NCBI GenBank assembly: GCA_004369085.1
Contig: ML210432.1
Location: forward strand, 1 to 13,379
Direction of reading: 5' to 3'
Origin: Coprinopsis marcescibilis
Taxonomy: Eukaryota; Basidiomycota; Agaricomycetes; Agaricales; Psathyrellaceae
Length of the DNA stretch: 13,379 nt
In this document: positions 1-7,804 of the stretch, piece by piece
Layout of the letters: every line of letters starts with the position of its first letter
How positions within the stretch are numbered: the stretch's first letter is position 1
Notes under the pieces: generated by a model
What the model saw: the letters and a program-made list of their open reading frames with translations, nothing else
Databases searched by the model: none
What the model was told of the DNA's origin: nothing
Translations under genes and position numbers: made by a program

Positions 1-1
1 T

Positions 2-244
2 ATAACATCCATGAAATGGCCAGCACAGTCTCCAGACCTCAATCCTATTGAACACCTCTGGAACCACCTCAAGGGGCAATTGGCAGCATATGAAGAGCCA
101 GCTCAAAGTGTTACTGAGCTGTGGGAGCGAGTACAGGAGGAATGGGAAAAGATTCCAGTGGATGTATGTCAGAACCTCATAGAGAGTATGCCCAGAAGGC
201 TTGCAGCAGTAGCAAGGGCCAAAGGAGGCTATACTAAGTACTGA
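2..244 (+). CDS. Tc1/mariner transposase, C-terminal part (5'-truncated by window edge)
   Basis: The last 80 codons of a DDE transposase, which cuts the element out at its terminal repeats and reinserts it at TA. The frame is already open at base 2, so the gene starts outside the window; the ATG at 11 is internal. The motif KWPAQSPDLNPIEHLW (about residues 5-20 of the visible part) is the Tc1-family signature around the third catalytic acid, the E of NPIE. A Trp/Glu-rich helix and an Arg-rich tail (SMPRRLAAVARAKGG) follow, the normal C-terminus of Tc1 transposases. The stop is TGA 242-244. There is no frameshift or stop in the visible part, so the copy may be young, but the DD catalytic residues lie outside. 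Its terminal repeat is present downstream. Confidence 0.93.
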   Translation: MTSMKWPAQSPDLNPIEHLWNHLKGQLAAYEEPAQSVTELWERVQEEWEKIPVDVCQNLIESMPRRLAAVARAKGGYTKY

Positions 245-269
245 ATTCCAATAAATACCCTTAAAAAAT

Positions 270-308
270 GTATGCAACAAAACCCTTCAAATGACTTGCA
301 GTTTTGTA
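270..308 (-). repeat. Inverted subterminal copy of the Tc1 end
   Basis: Bases 275-290 are the perfect 16-bp reverse complement of 459-474. Weaker similarity to the reversed terminus runs from about 270 to 308. The 3' UTR could therefore fold into a long hairpin of about 210 bp. The orientation is inverted, unlike the direct repeats of IR/DR-type Tc1 ends. Confidence 0.7.
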
Positions 309-440
309 TCATTTATAGCACCATCAATATTGATTTGATCTCCATCAGATTTGGAATGATGGTAGCTCATATAATGGACTAGCTTCCATAATATTTTCAT
401 AATTTTAAATGTTTTATTTCTCATGCTATAAGGTGCCAAG

Positions 441-481
441 TGTAAAAGTGCAAAACACTTGAAGGGTTTTGTTGGCTACTG
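441..481 (+). repeat. Right terminal inverted repeat of the Tc1 element
   Basis: About 40 bp ending at the TA target at 482-483. The block TTGAAGGGTTTTGTTG at 459-474 is repeated in inverted orientation at 275-290, inside the element. The partner left terminus is not in the window, so the exact repeat length cannot be set. Confidence 0.75.
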
Positions 482-509
482 TATGCTCGCACACCTGATG
501 CGCTGTAAG

Positions 510-544
510 GATGCCCCCCTTTCCATATGCAGAAAGGGGACATC
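510..544. repeat. Hairpin at the start of the LTR-like segment
   Basis: Left arm 510-523 and right arm GAAAGGGGACATC at 532-544 pair with one mismatch and one bulge around the 8-base loop 524-531. It sits 6 bases after the TG start. Confidence 0.6.
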
Positions 545-729
545 AGCAGCGATTAGATAGACGCTCAGTTGCATCATTGACGGATCAGGACTCGCATGTC
601 TGATCTGGCCTCTAACTCAACAGGGGCTTGCGCTGGCAGACGCGATCGCAACATCGTCATGTTCGCGCCTCAACCTTTCCCCGCCGGGCACCCTCGGCAC
701 TCGGGGAACTCGCATTCAGGGGTGCGAGA

Positions 730-751
730 GCCAGGAGGTACGCCTCCTGGC
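730..751. repeat. Perfect 9-bp hairpin
   Basis: GCCAGGAGG and CCTCCTGGC flank the loop TACG. It lies about 65 bp upstream of the TATATA motif in the LTR-like segment. Confidence 0.65.
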
Positions 752-1080
752 AATATCACGCACATCAGGACGGAGTTCCGGGCGAAGGGGAGCGACCCCT
801 AGGTTGCTCACCTCTATATACTTGGTAGATAGCTTTCCTATACTCCAGGTTACGCCCCTCATTCATATTGGTTTTCCTCACTCCCACTCTAATTGTATTC
901 GTTTCCCTTCTACGCATTCTCTCTCAGTCTCATTTCCCTGAACCAAATAAAATACATTTATTCTATTCTACTCGTGCATCTTCCTGTCGACCCGCGAGTT
1001 GAGCACAGCTCCTCGAACCCCCTCTATTCGAACCCCGGAGACTCATCGTCTCTTCACCGCCCTCATCGCGCTGAGCAGCG

Positions 1081-1895
1081 TCGTGGGTCATGTTTGGGTG
1101 AAGCGGTAACGTCTGACGCTAATGTGAGTATCCATTTGGTACCATTCAAGGTTTCGCCAGACTCACGTTGCTCTTCGCCTCTTCATCATAGGCCCCAGGT
1201 CGCACAAGTGCATACGACGCTATCCTGCCTCATGCTTAGCTCCTTGGTAGCAAGACGGCCAATAGAAGGATGTGGTGGAGATGGATGCGGAGGACGTACG
1301 GCATGCGTCTGAGAGAGGGATGGGTGAGTATGATATTTCACTGCATGGCACTGGGCACTGGTGGTTGTTATGCTCACATCGGTACACCGGGGTCTAAGGC
1401 ACTGTCGCCGACGACACCCATTCTTGTTCAACACATTCACCACAGCCCTCTGCCCACCTCGAGTGATGCATGTTGCACAGAAGACCAATGACCCTCACCG
1501 CCAAGCTGCCGTCGCCCCGTCGGCGTCTTCCCCAACTTGGCGCCATGCTCGATGTGAAGGGGACCAGCAAGGCAGCGTCATGGTTGTGTTCCCATGTGTA
1601 GGGGAGATGCTGCATCCTCTCTCCTCGTGGGCGCATCTGGTCTTCTCTCTGCAATGTTGGGTTAGTGAGTGGAGGGAGGACGGTGAACGATAGGGAGATG
1701 AGTGAGAGGGAAAGAGAGGTTCGGGTGAGGACAGCGGATTATGTTCAAGCATAGTTGCGTGTTCTAACCCTATTGTTTTAGATCTGAGCTCCTTGTCTGA
1801 CCATATGCCTTGAGGTTAAGCTCACTACGATCTTTCAAGGTCAATTCCATCTCCAGAGGCAGCGTGTCATTGCGCTTACGGGACTGTGCACGTTT
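1081..1895. other. No gene recognised
   Basis: Several overlapping open frames up to about 140 codons occur on both strands, but none shows a domain, a consistent exon chain or a preferred frame. Isolated GTGAGT-like motifs (for example near 1122 and 1325) occur on the plus strand. I see no supported feature. Confidence 0.5.
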
Positions 1896-2107
1896 CAGGG
1901 CGTTAGGAATCCCGGAAGGGACACAGGGTCATGGCGTACTTTGACTAGGGTTGAGAGGTGGCATAGACTTACCATGGCCGTTTGCATGTGTATGAGTGCT
2001 GTCTCGGGTATCGAAAGGATGGGAACAGGTGAGTTTGTATAAAGCATGAAGTTGTTGAGTGTCGACTGACCTTTAGAACGACTAGGTCGATTGTGCATAC
2101 CCTGTGA

Positions 2108-2420
2108 GAGGGGATTCCAGGGGAAGAAAAGAAGGTTGAGGGCCATTCAGCTGCCCTGCGCTGCCGCGCTAACACATGTTTCGACGAGCTTGCCAAAAAT
2201 GGGTGGGGCTCAGGTCCTGTGTTGTTGAGGACAAGTTTTGTTGGTGCGTTCATATGTTTCCAATTACGTGCATTCACTTACCTGCCCTATTCCTCCTCCA
2301 GAAGGCTCAACCGCTCCCTCCATCCCCCTTGACAGGAATCTCGTGTCTCTTTGCGAGCTGCACGTTGCCACTGCCACCTCACGACTCTCCCAGCATCACT
2401 GCCTCACCACCTTCAAGTGA
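2108..2420 (+). CDS. Unrecognised spliced coding fragment, internal exon plus last exon
   Basis: A plus-strand frame open from 2108 to 2243 (contains CFDELAKNGWGSGPV) joins in phase through the intron 2244-2301 (GTGCGT ... CTTAC ... CTCCAG, 58 nt) to 2302-2420 (contains PLDRNLVSLCELHVATAT, stop TGA 2418). The joined peptide is about 84 residues without a start Met. An upstream intron is likely at 2029-2076 (GTGAGT, branch CTGAC at 2066-2070, TTTAG), but the exon between the two cannot be read through because of a TGA at 2105. No family is recognised. The minus strand also offers a GTAAGT intron here (about 2280-2219), so even the strand is uncertain. Probably a gene remnant. Confidence 0.3.
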
Positions 2421-2536
2421 ATACTAAGAATACTGGGTGCCTATTGTGCACCCGTTTTCATAGTCATTGCATCGATGTGCACTAGCTTGTCTGGTACTGT
2501 GTGTGCTGGCTACTGATCTTCGTCTCTTACTTTAGG

Positions 2537-2949
2537 TATTCTCCTCCCCTCCCATCCCTTCAAGTTAAATCCTACCTTGACCCTCGTCGTCATCGATCCC
2601 GTCGAAGGTAAGCGGTCTCGCGGCTGTCTGGTAATGAATTTCAAACTCATTTTCGCAGGCACATGGAGATGTAAAGGCTGTTGCCATCATGCATCGTACG
2701 ACTGCGAGGGATCAGGTGCTGGTAGCCGACACAGGGGAGGGAGCGGCAGAGGGGGCGAGGGGGAGGGCGTTGTTGGGCTAACAAGCTAGAGATTTGGCAG
2801 ATGAAGGTGGTATCTGGCAGGGAAGGAATTATCCTGAGGAATGCTTGACGGTACCAGAGCCTCATGCCTCGTCTTTTACCCTTCTTGCGCTTCCTACGTT
2901 TCATACCGGCCTCAAGGAACGATGTGGCTCCCGAACTCCAATTGCATGA
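2537..2949 (+). pseudogene. Unrecognised coding remnant with one intron and one in-frame stop
   Basis: The intron 2608-2658 (GTAAGC ... CTCAT ... TTCGCAG, 51 nt) is good on the plus strand and poor on the minus. After it, one frame runs from 2659 to the TGA at 2947, about 96 codons, broken only by TAA 2779. Readable parts are VKAVAIMHRTTARDQVLVAD before the stop and RNYPEECLTVPEPHASSFTL after it. The TAA sits inside GGGCTAACAAG, a good branch-point sequence, so an unrecognised intron could remove it, but no donor in the right phase was found. The upstream exon (about 2537-2607) keeps LTLVVIDPVE in a frame one base off. No domain recognised. Confidence 0.3.
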
Positions 2950-3049
2950 TCTTTGTTGGTCTCAGGTATTACCTCTTTGCTGGGATAGACTGGAATGGGG
3001 TACGAGTCAATAGCCTTCCCCGATTGGGGGAGCCTTTCATTTAATGGGT

Positions 3050-3490
3050 GAGGTGTGATGCAAGTCCGCAAGGACATTGACTCAAGTGGGTGGAACATGG
3101 CTTCAAAGATGACATTATCCTGACATACGGATAGTAGGGTGGCAGACGATGCCCCGGACTCTCCTTCCTGTCTGCATATATTTAGGTCAGAACTGTTGTT
3201 GCTTCCTCATAGTCTCTCTAGAAGTAGACCACTGCAGGGGTACGAGACATGTAAAGTTTGTCAGGCAGCAATATGGTCACAAAGTGGATTAACTGATAAG
3301 TAAGTGAGTAAGTAAGACTAGACTACTGGGTACGTCAGCATGAGTATAGGTACATCCTTCTGTGGCCTAGCATGCAATGAGCCCGAAACTCCCTATATAT
3401 AGGAGGAGAAGGAAATAGTAAATAAGATTTAAGCGACGAGAACAAGTAATAGGTAGTAAGGAAGATCAGTAAACCGTGGGTCCATATGTA
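3050..3490. other. Non-coding AT-rich stretch
   Basis: No open frame of interest and no splice-consistent exons. It contains a short imperfect tetranucleotide repeat at 3296-3316 and a purine-rich run towards 3500. It separates the plus-strand fragments from the minus-strand locus at 3523-4316. Confidence 0.5.
3296..3316. repeat. Short imperfect TAAG/TGAG microsatellite
   Basis: About five tandem 4-base units of TAAG/TGAG type, one of them variant. Ordinary simple repeat. Confidence 0.6.
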
Positions 3491-3493
3491 CAA

Positions 3494-3750
3494 TAAGAAG
3501 AGAAGAGGAAGAACAGAATATATTAACAGAATTTTCCTAGAAAACTACACATGAGTCCTGGGCCATGCGCAGCAACAATGCATTCTGTGCCTTCAGTAGC
3601 TTCGAATATTGGAGGACGGCAACAGTTCTGCAGCTAACGGAAGGATGTGAGACTCGTGAGTGAGTTCTGAGTGTTTGAGGGATGAACATACGTTGTAGCT
3701 CGCATACCGGCCTCGTGTCCGTTCGCTGTCGAACACTCGCTGCCAACCCA
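3494..3750 (-). repeat. Duplicated segment A (partner of 12008-12250)
   Basis: Same orientation as segment B, 8.5 kb away. Similarity ends a few dozen bases past the stop codon, inside what is an intron start in B (GTATTC in B, ATATTC in A). Confidence 0.85.
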
Positions 3751-4081
3751 TAAGCACAATAATAAGTATTCAACATGAGAATGGGAAGGGCGAGTATATT
3801 TGCAACCTCTCGGGGTAGAAGGATAAAGGCAAGGGAAAAGCACAGATGGGAGACGATGATGGCAAGGCAGATGTGTTAGCTCGTTCCAGTGCACTCTCCC
3901 ACAAATCCTCTGGCTCCCTGCAGCAGAACGGGGTGCGACTTCGACACATTCGACGGAGGTGTGCAACCATCATCCTAGCGGGTGAGGATAGGGGATATCC
4001 TAACACCAAGTGCATCTTCGATGTGTCCTTGAGCAAGAATGAGCACCGGAGTACGCGAGCAAGGGGGCCGAGATCTTCCAT
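3523..4081 (-). pseudogene. Unrecognised two-exon minus-strand gene, one premature stop (family copy A)
   Basis: Start ATG 4081 (MEDLGPLARVLRCSFLL...). The frame runs 103 codons to TGA 3772-3770 and continues open in the same frame to 3692 (MGWQRVFDSERTRGRYASYN from 3751). Intron 3691-3634 (GTATGT ... CTCAC ... GTTAG, 58 nt) joins in phase 0 to 3633-3523 (LQNCCRPPIFEATEGT..., Cys-rich, ends GKFC, stop TAA). The 3751-3494 part is duplicated at 12250-12008 with the same intron position and similar peptides, which supports strand and frame. Without the TGA the product would be about 166 residues; alternatively the 56-residue ORF from ATG 3751 is the gene. No family is recognised and no signal peptide is seen. 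Confidence 0.5.
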
Positions 4082-4095
4082 TGTGACAACTTGAA

Positions 4096-4149
4096 CTGGA
4101 AGGAAGAGGTGTTAGTACTGGGCGGGGGAGGGCAGAGGTGACAACTCAC
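4096..4149 (-). other. Spliceosomal intron with perfect branch site
   Basis: Minus strand, 54 nt: GTGAGTTG ... TACTAAC, then a pyrimidine tract and TTCCAG. It is the strongest intron in the window and lies 14 bases upstream of the ATG at 4081. The GT follows directly on a TGA (4152-4150) that ends the upstream frame, so it may be a 5'-UTR intron of the 4081 gene or join disrupted exons. Confidence 0.65.
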
Positions 4150-4316
4150 TCATTCTTCCAGCGGAGTACCTTCGTCGCCTGGGGATTGGTCAATTCTTGG
4201 AAGAGCGGTAGACGGGTCATCCACATTGATGGGAGGTGCGTCCCGCTGCTCGACGTCTGATGGTGGTACAGTTCCACCGATATCTCCATCGTCGGAAATT
4301 TAGAACATCCCGCCCT
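4150..4316 (-). pseudogene. Unrecognised acidic, Pro/Asp-rich coding fragment
   Basis: The minus-strand frame from about 4316 to TGA 4152-4150 reads DGDIGGTVPPSDVEQRD, then APPINVDDPSTALPRIDQ and GDEGTPLEE: a low-complexity acidic segment. Upstream the same frame continues past one TAA with AADAEAESQRHREGDLVSRK. It may be the end of a preceding gene or an exon of the gene starting at 4081. Its composition recalls disordered parts of fungal proteins or of a Gag-type polyprotein, but no zinc knuckle or domain is visible. Confidence 0.35.
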
Positions 4317-4505
4317 TCCTTGAAACCAAATCACCTTCCCTATGCCGCTGACTCTCAGCCTCCGCATCCGCTGCGAGCACCACCGCTCCCACCCATCGTC
4401 TCCTCCTTCTCCTACTACACCTCCTACCACTCCTCCGACCTCTCCTCCACTCGCATGTGACGTCACAGACTAGCATTATCCCTCTTCTCTACGCTGTCAC
4501 CTAGC

Positions 4506-4762
4506 TATGGCGTCGCATTGAGGAACCCCAATTCCTCTCTCCCGTGCAGGCAGATCAGATTCGGAGTCTGGTTGATAGCAAGTGGCGGGTCTCCTCTGAA
4601 CTCTTTGGTCCTTCAGTGGCACTACAAGAGCCTTCTACTTCAAAGGTCCTGCGCACGCAGTTGCATACAAACCGTCATCGAACGGATCCACGTTGTTGTT
4701 GTCGCAGTCTCATTCAAAGTCTTGGGAATGCATGGGCTGAGACGGAGCCTGTAATCTACTGA
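4506..4762 (+). CDS. Uncertain plus-strand exon
   Basis: An 85-codon frame (contains DQIRSLVDSKWRVSSELFG and ends AETEPVIY, TGA 4762). A 3' splice site (GTCACCTAG) directly precedes it, with a weak donor GTGACG near 4457. The minus strand also has open stretches here (for example DNNNVDPFDDGLYATACAG), broken by two stops, so the strand is not certain. No family recognised. The upstream 4360-4450 is a CT-rich pyrimidine tract. Confidence 0.25.
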
Positions 4763-5234
4763 AAACAAAGATCAGCGCTCTCGCTCGCTCCATAAACCAC
4801 ATTACAACACAGGTACGCACCCGGAGCCTCATATATGCCCTCTCTTGGTCGGCATCGCACCGCCCATGCTATGGGAAGTGGGATGATAGGTCAGAATGCT
4901 AATAAAACAGAGAAGGGAGGTAGGAGGGGGCAAACTAACGAGCAACGGTTGGGACCAGAACAGCAACACCAAACGCGTGCCCAGTCACCGACACATGTTG
5001 AAGGCTTCTGGAACACACAGACTGGCACCACCGCCGCCCACTAAGTGCTCTCGTCTGAAGGTGCCGTCAGAAGCTCAGAGCCACTGCCCCTCCTTGACAT
5101 TTCAATTGGCGCCGCCTACATGGCCCTCAAAGTGTCGCATGCCAATCAATGACGTGTCAGCAAGATAAGGAGCTGTTGAACCTAGCTTTCCCTCTTACGC
5201 CCACCAGTACCATCACTATTCAACATACCGTACG
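4763..5234. other. No gene recognised; upstream region of the 5235 gene
   Basis: Short overlapping frames only. Bases 5165-5234 directly precede the proposed ATG and are C/T-rich, as expected for a fungal 5' leader. No TATA box is obvious. Confidence 0.4.
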
Positions 5235-6059
5235 ATGCCAGACACAACAGTAACCACCAAGCGCGACGCCTTTATTAAGGCCACGTTGATCGAGAACTCC
5301 AAACTCACACATGTGCTCCGTGCGTGCATCCCACACGTATTCAGTCCATTTGTGCTGATTCTGCTCACGGATCCTAGATGACAGCTCTCCCACCATGTAT
5401 CAGGAGCCATGGAACGCTCGACTACAGTCTGAGAAGGCTCTCGTTGAGGCACGCGTGGAAGCAGGTGAGGAACGTCAGTGGCATCTTGTAATCCATGCCT
5501 TGCGACAACACTTACGTCCCGATATAGCAGTGGAGGTGCCTCTGTGTGCTCAGGAGATGCGGAAGAATATCCTTGGCGAGCTGAAGGACCTAAAGGGCGA
5601 CATGAACGGTCATCAAGTTGAGATGCAGGCTGTCAATAAAGATGTAGCTGATCTCCAAAGCATAGTCAAGACCGTTCAGACGGAACTTCGCCAGAATCCG
5701 CAATCATGAGTATTCTTACCATCTACACAGGTTACATACGTCTGGCCTGAACGCTCTACATCAGTCCTTGAACCGGCACATGAGGATGGGTTCGGATCGC
5801 CACCCATGGAAGGTTGTGCAATTCAACAGTGGTCGGGATCCAGTCGACGACAGGGTGCGTTTCAACGACATCTCAGGATGAAGCACCATTCATAGTCCTG
5901 CAGAATCTTCCTCATCTCAAGATGCGCGCTGTTATTGAAGCGATTCCCCCGGCTCAGTTGAAAGAGTATATTACTGGGTATGGGATTTCACGTACGAACA
6001 TACCTACAAATCCCCAGGACGCCATAGAGAAGGTCATAGCCTTCATTGGTGGTTGCTGA
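5235..6059 (+). pseudogene. Coiled-coil protein with probable Mug135-like C-terminal domain; frame-disrupted
   Basis: Exon 1 5235-5319 (MPDTTVTTKRDAFIKATLI...) joins in phase 1 through the intron 5320-5377 (GTGCGT ... CTCAC ... CCTAG, 58 nt) to 5378-5706, giving a helical stretch rich in Glu, Lys and Gln (SEKALVEARVEAGEERQW; ELKDLKGDMNGHQVEM), a likely coiled coil. TGA follows at 5707. From 5731 another frame carries LHTSGLNALHQSLNRH and HPWKVVQFNSGRDPVDD, and from 5877 a third carries LPHLKMRAVIEAIPPAQLKE, YITGYGI and a final IGGC, stop 6057. From memory, this order (coil, NALHxSLNR, HPWxVVxFxxGRDP, LP..., YxxGYGI, IGxxIGC end) resembles proteins of basidiomycetes labelled Mug135-like; role unknown. 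Frames 2 and 3 join exactly if 5855-5876 (GT...CAG, 22 nt) is removed. Frame 1 to 2 needs a +1 shift or a longer intron ending at 5764. Confidence 0.55.
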
Positions 6060-7036
6060 TAATTGAAGCATCACAACTATGTAGCTGTGACGAGTGAGAT
6101 GAGCTGAGCGCCATTGCGATCGCTCCGTCTGAATTGTCTGAAAGCAACGCTATTCACCAGGGCGTGCGCATGAGTCCGTGAGCTCGACAGGTACTGAGTT
6201 CCTCCTGTTAGTATTTGAACTTGCTACTTCACTTAATCACTTTGTATGACCTCGTTTAAACAGCAAGTAATCGTCACTGTTCCTTTTCCCTCACCATTTC
6301 AATCATCGTTCTCGAGCTTTTGTCCATACTCCCACCATGTTTTAATTGATTGAACATGGATTCATTGCTTATCGCCCTCACTCCTGCTTAAACGCACCCC
6401 AGATGCCCAGCATGTTTAAACAGGTTCACAGTGAGGATGAGATGGCGAGATACGTGACCGTTTAATCGCCCTCCTAGCACAGCATGCAGGGGAACCCTTG
6501 CCATCCTCTGATTAAACGTTGAACTAACCATTCCCAGATTCAAATCGAAAATCCCTGTTATACAGTGCAATGATTAATCAAACTCCATCGCACTTTTGGA
6601 CAAATGTATATCTCGAAAAATCCAAGAATGTGTGCTCCAAGTGAGATGAGATCAGACATCACTGATGTTGTGGGCGTATTTGAAACCCTAAACACGAGTT
6701 CAAATCGTGTCCTGACTCTTTTGCACTCTCCCATATCACTCAACAGCGGCAGCACGGCTCCTTTCCTCCCTCAGCTCCGTTTCTAGCCCGCTGCGAAATG
6801 CAGTCCGACACATTCTACTTCAGAAAATCGCATAGCTGCAGTTGCCTCAGCTCAGCGCTCTCGCTGTGCGGTCCTCAAGATATTAGAACTGGACTACATA
6901 CCGGATCTAGGCGGCCTATACTGTGGGCGTCATAATGCCTACATGATGCCCTCTCACCTTGCACCCCATTAAAAAGGCGATACTCATTCATTATTGGACG
7001 CCGCTCACCTCAAGGGAAAGCCCTTCACCCAGGTGA
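6060..7036. other. Long stretch without a supported gene
   Basis: Downstream DNA of the 5235 gene. It contains two GTTTAAAC palindromes (6253-6260, 6414-6421) and two copies of ATCGCCCTC (near 6369 and 6466). Short frames on both strands at 6558-6786 have no protein character. Just before 7037 a plus-strand frame reads DAAHLKGKPFTQVNAADTKQ, continuing past 7037 to a TGA near 7150. It overlaps the gene below in another frame and may be part of an older exon. Confidence 0.4.
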
Positions 7037-7551
7037 ATGCAGCAGATACGAAGCAGGTGCGTTACTCTTACCTCCTCAGGCAGTTCTGTGTTAATCCCTG
7101 TCTTAATCATGTCTGCAAAGATGTTGCTGTGCTGGAGAGATATTCCTGAAATCTACGTTGTCATTGGTACTGTTGTATTTGGATCAAGGAGGTGTATGGT
7201 CGATGAGGAGATCCCAGTGTTCGGCGTACTTGCAGTGCATGTCGCTAGAGCTCTACATATAGTATGCTTAGGCCATGTTTTCGTCTTCTGGAGCGGTGCT
7301 AACCATAACCATAGATCAGATGCGTACAGGAGTCACAGCAAACCACTGTTGACAGTCTTGCGAGAGATAGTCAGCGCTACGATGTTATCCTGGTTAGCGT
7401 TCGGCAATTGCAGATGTCGGACCAGGGCCTGTGGGACTGCTTATCTCAGTGTGTCTATAGGCTTCACAGATTGATTGCAGCTCCAACTAGCGCTGACACT
7501 CTGGGCCATACTCATACAATCGATGCTATCCTTTCATCCTGGGTTATCTAG
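7037..7551 (+). CDS. Unrecognised two-exon hypothetical protein
   Basis: ATG 7037, exon 1 to 7261, intron 7262-7314 (GTATGC ... branch CTAAC ... CATAG, 53 nt), exon 2 7315-7548, stop TAG 7549. Phase 0 is kept and the product is 153 residues. Exon 2 gives the most protein-like part: VDSLARDSQRYDVILVSVRQ, then LQMSDQGLWDCLSQCVYRLH, then an end rich in Ala, Thr and His (TSADTLGHTHTIDAIL). Exon 1 is more hydrophobic and less certain. A competing frame (RYSYLLRQFCVNPCLNHVC) is open over 7055-7150, so exon 1 may be wrong. No family or signal peptide recognised. Confidence 0.35.
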
Positions 7552-7731
7552 TCCAACCATCACTGTAGAATAGCCGTAATTGAACTATTCGATATATCTC
7601 ACCATACATCATTCAGTCTGGAGTGAGCATTTCCACAGTGAAACAATGGAATCCCACCGCCGACACACACAGCGAATGCGACGACTTCCGATGAAGGTCA
7701 AGACGGCTTCAACAACCCTCCGACACTGCCC
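7552..7731. other. Intergenic stretch, no feature seen
   Basis: No open frame or splice-consistent exon on either strand. It lies beyond the 3' end of both the plus gene ending at 7551 and the minus pseudogene ending at 7732, so it is a convergent spacer. Confidence 0.4.
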
Positions 7732-7804
7732 TCAACGATGACAGCCCATGCCACAGTGACAACATGTCAAAGACGAGATGAGACGACGCATTCGCAAATG
7801 TGGA
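7732..7804 (-). repeat. Duplicated segment C (last exon of copy 1)
   Basis: Closely similar to 13127-13200 (segment D), about 64 of 74 aligned bases by eye. C lacks two T of the D sequence ACATTTGTTGTC, which changes the frame. In C the similarity starts just inside the 3' splice site at 7811-7809. Confidence 0.75.

Larger units (their letters stand above)
1..481 (+). mobile_element. 3' end of a Tc1/mariner DNA transposon
   Basis: Transposase tail, then 237 bp of AT-rich 3' untranslated DNA, then a terminal repeat ending ...GGCTACTG next to a TA at 482-483. Read inward this terminus starts CAGTAGCC, the CAGT-type start usual for Tc1 elements inserted at TA. The left end lies outside the window. 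Confidence 0.88.
504..1080 (+). mobile_element. LTR-like segment, possible degraded solo LTR
   Basis: The segment starts TGTAAGGATG, has a GC-rich U3-like part with two strong hairpins (510-544, 730-751), a TATATA at 815-820, a pyrimidine-rich stretch after it, and AATAAA at 946-951. This is the order U3 - TATA - polyA signal seen in fungal Ty3-type LTRs. A clean CA end and a 5-bp target duplication could not be found, and the right limit is a guess. It could instead be an RNA polymerase II promoter or other repeat. The small open frames inside have no protein character. Confidence 0.35.

Noticed and set aside
893..1312. 139-codon plus-strand open frame
   Set aside because: It crosses the LTR-like 3' part and unrelated DNA, and has Ser/His/Arg-rich random composition and no splice context.
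3988..4240. Plus-strand chain EIFHCDNLNWKEE | RSTFVAWGLVNSWKSG across 4109-4161
   Set aside because: The minus strand has the stronger intron (TACTAAC) at the same place and a natural acidic frame; the plus peptide is its antisense.
6682..6690. Telomere-like AACCCTAAA
   Set aside because: A single unit; no tandem array.
6680..6710. tRNA-like T-arm (CACGA-GTTCAAA-TCGTG) near 6692
   Set aside because: The stem registers wrongly for a TTCRANY loop and no D-arm or acceptor stem can be found upstream.
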